NCBI GenBank assembly: GCA_030039655.1
Contig: JASHVC010000316.1
Location: 1-5,050 of the forward strand
DNA: 5,050 nucleotides
Reading direction: 5' to 3'
Origin: Xanthobacteraceae bacterium
GTDB lineage: Bacteria > Pseudomonadota > Alphaproteobacteria > Rhizobiales > Xanthobacteraceae
A model generated the notes under the pieces. It saw only the letters and a program-made list of their open reading frames with translations, was not told the DNA's origin and searched no databases. This document shows, in pieces, positions 1-5,050 of this stretch; the stretch's first letter is position 1, and each line of letters opens with the position of its first letter. A program made the position numbers and the translations under genes.

Positions 1-3000
1 TTGTACGTTTACGCTGTTCATCCGCGGCGTTGCGGACAGCGTCGAGCTGTTGCTCAATCGTGTGCACGCTGTCGTTGCTCGTCGCCGCGACGATGTCGGC
101 AATTTCCCGGGCGCGGGCGGTTGCCGACTCGAGAGACTCGTCGAGCAGGCCGGAGAACCGTCGCAAACGGTGCTCGAATTCGTCGGTGCGCGCGTCAAGG
201 GTCGTAACCAGCGACTCGATCGTCGCATGCCGAGTGGCTACGGATTCCTCGGTGCGATGGCTGCTCTGCTCCAGAAGCGTCACCGCTTCGGCGAGCGAAT
301 GTCCGTGGGCGCTGAATTGCGCGGAGAGGTCGCCAAGATCGTGCAGCACTTTCACGGTCGAAGTGTTGAAAGTGCCAAGATGCTCTTCTACCGCAGCCGT
401 GGCCGCGCCGGTCCGTTTGTCGAGATCGTTCATGGCGGCCACGAACTCGGAAACGCGTGACACCATGGTGTGCTCGATGGCGTTCATGTTCTCGTGAGAG
501 CCGCTGAGCACTTCCTGCAGCAGGATGTTGGCCTCGCGCAGCCGCTCGAACAGGGCTGTGGAATCGGAGCGCAGCATGCTGTGCGTTTCCATCAAGTCGG
601 CCACGGTCGCGGCGGCGGTCTTTTTCGACTCGTCGATGACGGCTCTGGTCGCGCCATGCAGGTCCTCGAGCGTGCGCGCGATGTTCGCCTTGGCGGCGTC
701 GGCGACGCCCTGAGTGCCTTCCTGGAATTGGCCCAGGGTGCGAGTGACGGCCGAGGTTGCGGTCTCGCTTGCGTTATTGATCAGCCGAGCGATCTCTTCG
801 CTGTTGTCCATCATGGATTGAGCGAAGACCAGGCCTTTGGCTTCGATTGCCTTGACGGCTTGGTCGGTGATGCGGGTGACCTCGCCGGCGAACTGCTCGC
901 CCTTGTCGGAAAGGGACGCCAGCAGCTCGTGCGATTTCTCGTCGAGCGTACGCGTCATCTCGCCCACGCGCTGCGATACGGCGGTATGGATGTCATCGGC
1001 CCGGCCCACAATGGTGCGGGCGACGTCGACACTCATGCCGGCAAGCATGCGTTCGGCGTCGCTCGCCGAGCGGCCGATCGCCTCGGCGCTGGTGCGCGCC
1101 GTCTTGTCCATAAGTTCGGTCGCGGCGGCAGCGGTCTGGCCGATCGTCTCGTGAGCGGATGCGGTGCTGCGATCGATCGCCTCGCTCGCCGATGTAGCCG
1201 TCTTGCCGAGCATGTCGCTGGCGGTGGCGGCGGTCCTGCTGATCGCCTCGGTGGCGGTAGCGGTGCTGTTGTTCAAGATTTCACTGGCGGACGCGGCGCT
1301 GTTGCCGATCGTGGTGCTGAGCGCGCCGGCGCTGCGGTTGAGCGAGGCGGTGGCCTCGTTGGCACTGCGGTACAAGGCTTCGGTTACGGCCGAGGTGGCC
1401 GCCGCGCTCTTGCCGAGCGCCTCGGTGGTGTTGGCGATAAGTTCGGTGAGGGTGCGGTCGGCGTTTGTTGTGTTGGTCTTGATCGAGTCGGAAAGCTCGA
1501 CAAGGCGGGAGTTGAGCAGGTCGGCAGCGGAGCGACTCTGTACATCCATCTCGCGAATGACGGACTCGGCGCGGCCGATGAGCAACTGCTCCAGGTGTTC
1601 GATACGGGTATCAAGCGTGTTGGCGACTTGCTGCGCTCCTTCGCCGAGGGTTCTGTCGGCGCTGGCGATCCTTTCGCTGACCGTGTCGGCGAGTTTCTGA
1701 CCTTGGCTGTCGATGTGGGCGGCGATTTCGTTGACGCGCCGGTCGACGGCGTTGATTACTTCCTTGCCGCCTTCGGCGAGCGTCTTGGCGATATCCATGA
1801 CGCGGGTCGAAAGCCCCTCGTTGAGGGTCTGCGTGCGGTTGTCGAGGGTGTCCTGGAAGCTCGCCAAACGTTGGTCGAGCGATGCGGTGACCTCGTTGGT
1901 TCTCGCCGTGACGCGATTGTCGAAGCTGTCGATGTAGTTGCGCATCGACTCAGATACGTCCTGGGTTCGTCCACCGAGGCGCTCGATGAGCTCGGCGCCG
2001 TAGGTCTTCACCGTGCGGTCGAACTCGCTCAAGTTGCGGGTGATGAGGTCGCCAAGCGCGCTGGCGTCGCGCGAAATCTTCTCGCCGAGCTCCACGCCGG
2101 AATGGCTGAACATTTGCTCAAACGCGGAGAGGCGTGTTTCCAGCATTTCCTTCATCGCATCGCTGCGCGAGGCAACGGCGTCGACGAGGTGTTCGGAACT
2201 TTCACGCACGGAATCGGCCATGGCCGTACTGCGCGATACCAGGGAGTCGGTGATGCGCGCGCCGGTCTGCTCGAGCTTGTTCGCCACTTCGCCGCCGCGC
2301 AGATTGAGGTCGAGGACGAGCGACTCGCCCGAGGCCTTCAGCGTGCTGTTCAGCTCCTCGGCGCTGTTCGCGATCTTTTCGGCGAGCCGCGTCGAGGTCA
2401 CGATGATGGAATCCGTGATGTCTTGAGATCGGGTCGTGACCAGCTGGCTCAATTCCTGAGTGCGCGCCATCGCCTGGTCAGTGAGTTCCTGGGAGCGTCC
2501 GACCATCTGATCGGTCAGCTCCTGGGAGCGTCCGGCCATCATGTCGACGATGGCGAGGGATTTTTCCGAAAAACCTTCGGTGACGCGATCGAGCCGCTGC
2601 GTCAGCATGTCTTCGAGGCCTTGGGCGATCTCGGCGAACTCCTCGCCGACATGGTCCGCCTTGAAGCTCAGGCTGGAGGTGAGGCGGTCGCTTGCCGTGG
2701 AGATAGCGCGCGTCGTTTCGGCACTTGTGTGCTCCAACCGCTCGAGCAAGCCGCCACCCCGAACGTTCAGCTGCTCGATCATGTTGTCGCCGACCTGGCC
2801 GAGCGACAGCGTGATCTGTTCGCCCTTCTCGGCGAGCGTTTGGGTAATCCGCTGGGCGGCGTCCTTGACTTGCTGACCGACCAGATCGCTGATCGTGGTC
2901 AGGTCTTGCGTCAGGTCGATGTGGACGTTGTTGATGGCGGAGCGCACCTGGTCAGCCTGGCTAACAAGAGAGTCACGCTGGTTGGCGAGATCCTGGATCA

Positions 3001-3748
3001 AGCCGCGGATGCGGACTTCGTTGTCGCCGTAGGTGCGGGCAAGCGCCGCGACTTCGTTCTGCACCAGCGTTTCCAGTTCGCTGGCGCGTGCCAGTGCGCG
3101 CTCGACGCCGTCGCCCATGGCCGCGACTTCGCGCCGGATCGCCTGGCCGACGCTAACGATGGAGTCTCGCGCAACGGCTTCGGGCTCCGAGAGGCGCATG
3201 GCGACGCCCGCCATGGATTGGGTAATCAACCGCAATTCCTGGCTGCGCCAAGCCATATGGGCCACGCCAAAGAAAAAGATGATCGGCAGCAACGAGGCAG
3301 CCCCCAGCCCAATCATGACCGCGACCGGCGAGTGGCCGGGAGCCAAGGTGGCGTTGAGTTCCGCCAGGAAAGCCCATGAGAGGGCAAGGCAACCGATCAC
3401 CCAGGCGGCGGAGAACAACCCCCCGATGAAGTACGGCGTGCGTGCCGGCCGGCGTTGCAGAGCCTGCAAAATTTGCCCAATGGACTGCTGATCGTCGTTG
3501 GCGGGCCGTGTCGACGGGGCGGCAAGATCGCGCGTGCCGATAGCCTCGGAGTCGAGAACCATTTCGGCCGCCGGGTTCACCGGCGCCGCAGGGGCCTCGC
3601 TGGTCTCCTCCGGAGCTGAAAGCGGCGCGTTCGGCTGCGCCGGCGCAGCTTTTGCCCGCTCCTCCTCAACCCGGATGTTGAGGGCTTCCTGTATCGCTGA
3701 CAATGCCGCCTCTGTCGGATCGATTGTCTTCTTTGGATTGGTCGCCAT
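1..3748 (-). CDS. Giant membrane-anchored hendecad-repeat protein, probable Growth Pole Ring (GPR/RgsE)-like polar scaffold; 3' end outside window
   Basis: Seen: 1249 codons, no stop, running off the left edge. ATG at 3748-3746 is the first start after an in-frame TAG at 3772-3770; a weak GAGG lies 11 nt upstream. Residues 1-100 are Pro/Ala/Glu-rich and probably disordered. Hydrophobic helices at about 106-129 and 142-164 are joined by a 12-residue loop. Arg residues before helix 1 and after helix 2 suggest both ends are cytoplasmic. From residue 265 to about 1008 the chain is 11-residue units with hydrophobic residues at positions 4 and 8. Aromatics are scarce and the only Cys is C120 in helix 1. 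Known: Agrobacterium GPR and Sinorhizobium RgsE are inner-membrane-associated proteins of roughly 2,100 residues with apolipoprotein-like repeats, forming a ring at the growing pole. Inferred: this is a homologue, with about 60% of it visible. Such genes are often annotated as hypothetical, kinesin-like or apolipoprotein-like. I see no motor motif or chemoreceptor signalling tip. The coding call is near certain, the family fairly likely. Confidence 0.9.
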   Translation of the reverse strand, partial: MATNPKKTIDPTEAALSAIQEALNIRVEEERAKAAPAQPNAPLSAPEETSEAPAAPVNPAAEMVLDSEAIGTRDLAAPSTRPANDDQQSIGQILQALQRRPARTPYFIGGLFSAAWVIGCLALSWAFLAELNATLAPGHSPVAVMIGLGAASLLPIIFFFGVAHMAWRSQELRLITQSMAGVAMRLSEPEAVARDSIVSVGQAIRREVAAMGDGVERALARASELETLVQNEVAALARTYGDNEVRIRGLIQDLANQRDSLVSQADQVRSAINNVHIDLTQDLTTISDLVGQQVKDAAQRITQTLAEKGEQITLSLGQVGDNMIEQLNVRGGGLLERLEHTSAETTRAISTASDRLTSSLSFKADHVGEEFAEIAQGLEDMLTQRLDRVTEGFSEKSLAIVDMMAGRSQELTDQMVGRSQELTDQAMARTQELSQLVTTRSQDITDSIIVTSTRLAEKIANSAEELNSTLKASGESLVLDLNLRGGEVANKLEQTGARITDSLVSRSTAMADSVRESSEHLVDAVASRSDAMKEMLETRLSAFEQMFSHSGVELGEKISRDASALGDLITRNLSEFDRTVKTYGAELIERLGGRTQDVSESMRNYIDSFDNRVTARTNEVTASLDQRLASFQDTLDNRTQTLNEGLSTRVMDIAKTLAEGGKEVINAVDRRVNEIAAHIDSQGQKLADTVSERIASADRTLGEGAQQVANTLDTRIEHLEQLLIGRAESVIREMDVQSRSAADLLNSRLVELSDSIKTNTTNADRTLTELIANTTEALGKSAAATSAVTEALYRSANEATASLNRSAGALSTTIGNSAASASEILNNSTATATEAISRTAATASDMLGKTATSASEAIDRSTASAHETIGQTAAAATELMDKTARTSAEAIGRSASDAERMLAGMSVDVARTIVGRADDIHTAVSQRVGEMTRTLDEKSHELLASLSDKGEQFAGEVTRITDQAVKAIEAKGLVFAQSMMDNSEEIARLINNASETATSAVTRTLGQFQEGTQGVADAAKANIARTLEDLHGATRAVIDESKKTAAATVADLMETHSMLRSDSTALFERLREANILLQEVLSGSHENMNAIEHTMVSRVSEFVAAMNDLDKRTGAATAAVEEHLGTFNTSTVKVLHDLGDLSAQFSAHGHSLAEAVTLLEQSSHRTEESVATRHATIESLVTTLDARTDEFEHRLRRFSGLLDESLESATARAREIADIVAATSNDSVHTIEQQLDAVRNAADEQRKRT
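1055..1384 (-). repeat. Ten Ala/Ser/Thr-rich hendecads forming a distinct sub-block
   Basis: Residues 789-898 are exactly ten 11-residue units, such as TEAISRTAATA, SDMLGKTATSA and SEAIDRSTASA. The rough pattern is [ST]-[ED]-x-[IL]-x-[RKN]-[ST]-[AT]-x-x-[AS]. Position 4 stays Ile, Leu or Met, but position 8, a large hydrophobic residue in the preceding 47 units, is mostly Ala or Thr here. This suggests a tighter helix packing or a different partner surface. The block follows directly after the 7-residue phase break at residues 782-788. DNA identity between units is moderate, so this is old, diverged duplication. Confidence 0.8.
2474..2539 (-). repeat. Recent-looking 33-bp tandem duplication in coding DNA
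   Basis: Two adjacent 33-bp copies (2539-2507 and 2506-2474, read on the minus strand) encode MAGRSQELTDQ and MVGRSQELTDQ at residues 404-425. They match at 28 of 33 bases. Four of the five differences are silent, the other being Ala to Val. The next units, AMARTQELSQL and VTTRSQDITDS, are clearly related but more diverged. This shows the 11-codon unit as a unit of DNA duplication as well as of protein structure. Confidence 0.85.
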
Positions 3749-3759
3749 GTCGATGGTCG

Positions 3760-3763
3760 CCTC
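3760..3763 (-). promoter_or_regulatory. Weak ribosome binding site of the giant gene
   Basis: GAGG on the minus strand lies 11 nt before the ATG at 3748, slightly longer than the usual spacing. It is the only purine-rich match between the upstream in-frame stop (3772-3770) and the start. Confidence 0.4.
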
Positions 3764-3840
3764 GCTACGCTAAACCAGGACGGCCCAAGCAAGCTCTAAG
3801 GCCGCACCACGAGCGCGTGATTATTACCGTCCTCAATCAG

Positions 3841-3870
3841 GTGCCGAGGGCTCCCCCGCCCTCACGGCAC
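3841..3870. other. Stem-loop in the presumed 5' leader of the giant gene
   Basis: GTGCCGAGGGC at 3841-3851 can pair with GCCCT (3858-3862) and CGGCAC (3865-3870). This gives an 11-bp, mostly GC stem with a 2-nt bulge and a 6-nt loop. It sits about 90 nt upstream of the giant gene's start. No T run follows on either strand, so it is not a standard intrinsic terminator. It could be a leader structure affecting mRNA stability or translation, provided transcription starts upstream of it. Confidence 0.5.
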
Positions 3871-3919
3871 GCCCCTTCAAAGCATCGTATCGGTCTGGCC
3901 CATCAAAGAAAACTAGCCC

Positions 3920-3960
3920 CGGTAACCTTCCCTTAATCATCGTTAACGGGCGGGTTACCG
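3920..3960. promoter_or_regulatory. Inverted repeat framing TTAA half-sites, candidate operator (CtrA-like)
   Basis: CGGTAACC at 3920-3927 is the exact reverse complement of GGTTACCG at 3953-3960. The 25-nt spacer holds TTAA (3933-3936), six bases, then TTAAC (3943-3947); the second half lies in the palindrome CGTTAACG (3941-3948). The alphaproteobacterial CtrA box is TTAA-N7-TTAAC, so this candidate is one base short in spacing. It lies about 170 nt upstream of the giant gene and 300 nt upstream of the Hpt gene. The inverted repeat is certain as sequence; its role as an operator and the CtrA assignment are inference. Confidence 0.35.
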
Positions 3961-4146
3961 TAGAGTCACTTAATGTTGGCCAGAGGTCGATTTGGTATTC
4001 TGGGACCAACAATGCGGCCAGCGTTTGGCCGTTTGTTAAGAAATTTTTCAGTTTTTGAGGGGTCGGCGGCCGTCTTTGTAAGTGAGTCCCGGAACCGCAT
4101 CGTTCTCAAACGGCTAGTGAACGCCCGAAGCCAAGATGATGGCCAA

Positions 4147-4159
4147 GTGAATTATTCAC
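4147..4159. promoter_or_regulatory. 13-bp perfect palindrome, possible operator
   Basis: GTGAATTATTCAC is two perfect 6-bp arms around a single central T, the shape expected of a site for a dimeric helix-turn-helix regulator. It lies about 110 nt upstream of the Hpt start, where a regulator could act on that promoter. No specific regulator can be named, and a palindrome of this length can occur by chance. Confidence 0.25.
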
Positions 4160-4251
4160 CAGTCCAGGAAAGAACCGTGGCGCGCTCGGGGCAGTGGCTC
4201 GGCCTTTTACGTTCCGTTCGCCTCTAGTCCGGCAAAGTTATAAACGATTGC

Positions 4252-4256
4252 AAAGG
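4252..4256 (+). promoter_or_regulatory. Ribosome binding site deciding the Hpt start
   Basis: AAAGG lies 10 nt before ATG 4267, 4 nt before GTG 4261 and 22 nt before ATG 4279. The spacing favours ATG 4267, with GTG 4261 too close and 4279 too far. Confidence 0.45.
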
Positions 4257-4266
4257 CTTAGTGAGC

Positions 4267-4686
4267 ATGAGTTTTGTCATGAGCACGAGCGGCTCGCCCA
4301 GACCCGGCGCGGATACCCCGCTGGATATCTTGGATGAGGAACACCTTCGGCGCATGACGCTCGGGGATCGCCGGCTCGAACGGGAAGTTTTGGAGATTTT
4401 CGTCCGCCACAGCGCGACGACGCTCGAACTTATCCTGGATTGCATCGCCGATCATGATGCGCCCGCCGTGGCCGTAGCCGCCCACACGATGATCGGTGCC
4501 GCCCGCGGCATCGGCGCATGGCGTGTGGCACAGGCTGCTGAGCGGGTCGAGCGCGCCGCCGAGGCTGGGCGCGAGCAGAAATTGGACGAAGCGATCGCGG
4601 CGCTTAAGGCCGCGAGCCTTGAGGCCAGCGCGGTGATTGCTGCGCGCTTGGCCGATCGCGAGAGCCGGGCTGCCGACTGCGCCTAA
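4267..4686 (+). CDS. Small Hpt (histidine phosphotransfer) domain protein
   Basis: 139 residues, a single Hpt domain with no kinase or receiver part. The N-terminal helix begins LDEEHLRRMTLGDRRLEREV (residues 22-41), usual for alphaproteobacterial Hpt proteins. The active-site helix reads AHTMIGAARGIGA (72-84), with His73 the predicted phospho-acceptor. The common motif is H-x-L-K-G-[SA]-[AS]; here the Lys three residues after His is Ile76, while the Gly and the later I-G-A are kept. A charged Ala/Glu helix (88-115) follows, as expected for a four-helix bundle. Such proteins relay phosphate between receiver domains in multistep phosphorelays; the partners are not in this window. Alternative starts are GTG 4261 and ATG 4279. 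The missing Lys may alter phosphotransfer chemistry or partner choice, so its activity is less certain than its fold. The gene is divergent from the giant gene and about 120 bp upstream of the ferredoxin gene. Confidence 0.85.
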   Translation: MSFVMSTSGSPRPGADTPLDILDEEHLRRMTLGDRRLEREVLEIFVRHSATTLELILDCIADHDAPAVAVAAHTMIGAARGIGAWRVAQAAERVERAAEAGREQKLDEAIAALKAASLEASAVIAARLADRESRAADCA

Positions 4687-4695
4687 GGGTGATTT

Positions 4696-4713
4696 CGCCA
4701 GCCCGCACTGGCG
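4696..4713 (+). other. Short hairpin just after the Hpt gene
   Basis: CGCCAG (4696-4701) and CTGGCG (4708-4713) form a perfect 6-bp stem with a 6-nt loop, starting 10 nt past the Hpt stop codon. No T run follows, so it is at best a weak or factor-dependent 3' end, or an mRNA-stabilising structure. Confidence 0.35.
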
Positions 4714-4741
4714 CTCTGCGGCACGAGCCTATAGAAGAACG

Positions 4742-4762
4742 GGGCGCCGCCAGCCGGCGTCT
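4742..4762 (+). other. GC-rich hairpin between the Hpt and ferredoxin genes
   Basis: CGCCG (4745-4749) pairs with CGGCG (4755-4759) around a 5-nt loop. G-U and G-C pairs with flanking bases can extend the stem to 4742-4762, after which comes TTCCA. It could be a poor terminator for the Hpt transcript or part of the ferredoxin leader; the sequence does not decide which. Confidence 0.25.
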
Positions 4763-4808
4763 TTCCACCCCCCGCCTCCCAAGCCGCAATCAGCGATCGT
4801 CATTTGTC

Positions 4809-5050
4809 ATGGTCAAAATCACTTTCATCGACAACGGAGGCACCGCGCGCACTGTCGAGGGAGAGGTCGGCGCGACCGTCATGGAGACGGCGATCAAGCA
4901 CGGGGTGCCAGGCATCGAAGCCGAATGCGGCGGTGCTTGTGCGTGTTCGACCTGCCACGTTTATATCGAAGAGGCGTGGCGGGAGAAGGTGGGCGAACCC
5001 TCGCCCATGGAAGAGGATATGCTTGATTTCGCCTTCGAGGTGCGGCCGAA
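4809..5050 (+). CDS. Adrenodoxin-type [2Fe-2S] ferredoxin, 3' end outside window
   Basis: Eighty codons are visible from ATG 4809 to the right edge, from a family of about 105 residues. The N-terminus (MVKITFIDNG) is the first beta strand of the plant/adrenodoxin fold. The cluster loop ECGGACACSTCH provides Cys40, Cys46 and Cys49 in the C-x5-C-x2-C pattern, and Cys44 is an extra Cys often present in alphaproteobacterial members. The fourth ligand should fall at about residue 86, just past the edge. The EDMLDFAFEVRP stretch matches the conserved acidic helix used for partner docking. It resembles Rhodobacter capsulatus FdVI and Caulobacter FdxB-type proteins, cytoplasmic one-electron carriers that serve a ferredoxin reductase with Fe-S assembly, cytochrome P450 or similar acceptors; which of these applies here cannot be told. 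No clear Shine-Dalgarno is seen. TATAGA at 4730-4735 is a possible -10 element, but its -35 match is poor. Confidence 0.92.
   Translation, partial: MVKITFIDNGGTARTVEGEVGATVMETAIKHGVPGIEAECGGACACSTCHVYIEEAWREKVGEPSPMEEDMLDFAFEVRP

Larger units (their letters stand above)
725..2956 (-). repeat. Long hendecad (11-residue, 33-bp) repeat region within the giant gene
   Basis: Counting in units of 11 from residue 265, every unit to residue 781 keeps the same phase, giving 47 units over 517 residues. Position 4 is nearly always V, L, I, M or F, and position 8 is L, I, V, M or F; Arg is frequent at position 11. Examples are SQELTDQMVGR (408-418), LASFQDTLDNR (628-638) and IEHLEQLLIGR (716-726). Residues 782-788 (AAATSAV) break the phase, and about 20 further units follow from 789 to about 1008, becoming degenerate towards the end. 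Hydrophobic positions 1, 4 and 8 match the a, d and h core of hendecad coiled coils. The same period occurs in amphipathic apolipoprotein-type helices, so either a right-handed coiled coil or a membrane-lying helix is possible. Confidence 0.85.
3749..4266. other. Divergent intergenic control region without a supported gene
   Basis: This stretch of about 520 bp separates the start of the giant minus-strand gene from the start of the plus-strand Hpt gene, so it should carry promoters for both. It is more AT-rich than the flanking genes around 3900-4060, with T runs near 4045-4058. An open frame at 3973-4227 uses codons that are rare in the neighbouring genes (AGA, TTA, CTA, GGA) and lacks a recognisable motif or good ribosome binding site, so I do not call it. 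No tRNA fold or recognisable riboswitch was seen. A small RNA cannot be excluded. The hairpin, inverted repeat and palindrome inside it are listed separately. Confidence 0.6.

Noticed and set aside
2375..2539. CRISPR-like 33-bp periodicity
   Set aside because: The units are contiguous without spacers, lie in frame inside a coding sequence and differ mostly at silent sites, so they are protein repeats.
470..3379. A 969-codon open frame on the plus strand opposite the giant gene
   Set aside because: It is codon-aligned antisense to the giant gene. Its stops would need sense TTA, CTA or TCA codons, which the gene avoids from about residue 125 to 1093 because of GC-rich codon bias. The antisense product is low-complexity and shows no family features.
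1..3748. Chemoreceptor (methyl-accepting protein) identity suggested by the Ala/Ser/Thr/Glu-rich helices
   Set aside because: There is no HAMP domain or conserved signalling hairpin tip, the period is 11 rather than 7 residues, and the size is far too large.
4091..4104. GGAAC followed by CGTT, like an EcfG general-stress promoter
   Set aside because: The spacer is only 5 nt, whereas the EcfG consensus needs about 16-17.
3973..4227. An 84-codon open frame in the intergenic region
   Set aside because: Codon use (AGA, TTA, CTA, GGA) differs from the neighbours, there is no good ribosome binding site, and no motif is recognisable.
4258..4485. Minus-strand open frames over the Hpt gene
   Set aside because: The plus strand encodes a recognisable Hpt domain in GC-biased codons; these are shadows.
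4637..5026. A 129-codon plus-strand open frame overlapping the end of the Hpt gene and the ferredoxin
   Set aside because: It is out of frame with both recognisable proteins, and its translation is Arg/His/Pro-rich noise.

Overview
The window looks like alphaproteobacterial chromosome, most probably of the order Hyphomicrobiales (Rhizobiales). The reasons are high GC with strong GC3 bias, an adrenodoxin-type ferredoxin resembling Rhodobacter capsulatus FdVI, an Hpt protein of a typical alphaproteobacterial type, and one very large membrane-anchored repeat protein of the kind found in polar-growing rhizobia. I see no mobile elements, CRISPR arrays, tRNAs or rRNAs.

Layout. Positions 1-3748 (minus strand) hold the first 1249 codons of one giant gene that runs off the left edge. 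Its protein starts with a disordered Pro/Ala-rich tail, followed by a two-helix transmembrane hairpin. After that comes a helical region built almost entirely of 11-residue (hendecad) units in one continuous phase. I infer a homologue of the Growth Pole Ring protein (GPR of Agrobacterium, RgsE of Sinorhizobium), a large apolipoprotein-like scaffold of the growing pole. Positions 3749-4266 are a divergent intergenic region of about 520 bp. It has no convincing gene but contains a leader hairpin, an inverted repeat framing TTAA half-sites that resemble a CtrA box, and a short perfect palindrome. Positions 4267-4686 (plus strand) encode a small Hpt (histidine phosphotransfer) protein. A gap of about 120 bp with two small hairpins follows. 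From 4809 to the right edge is the first part of a [2Fe-2S] ferredoxin gene.

How the genes relate. The giant gene and the Hpt gene are divergently transcribed from a shared control region. The Hpt and ferredoxin genes point the same way but are far enough apart to have separate promoters. A morphogenesis scaffold beside a phosphorelay protein and under a CtrA-like site would fit cell-cycle control of polar growth, but that link is inference from position only. The ferredoxin is probably a housekeeping electron carrier unrelated to the other two.

The most striking signal is the 33-bp periodicity (11 codons) of the giant gene. From residue 265 to 781 there are 47 consecutive units with no phase slip, then a 7-residue break, then about 20 more units. 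The first ten units after the break have a different, Ala/Ser/Thr-rich composition. A 22-residue super-period and a 154-residue spaced motif are also visible.
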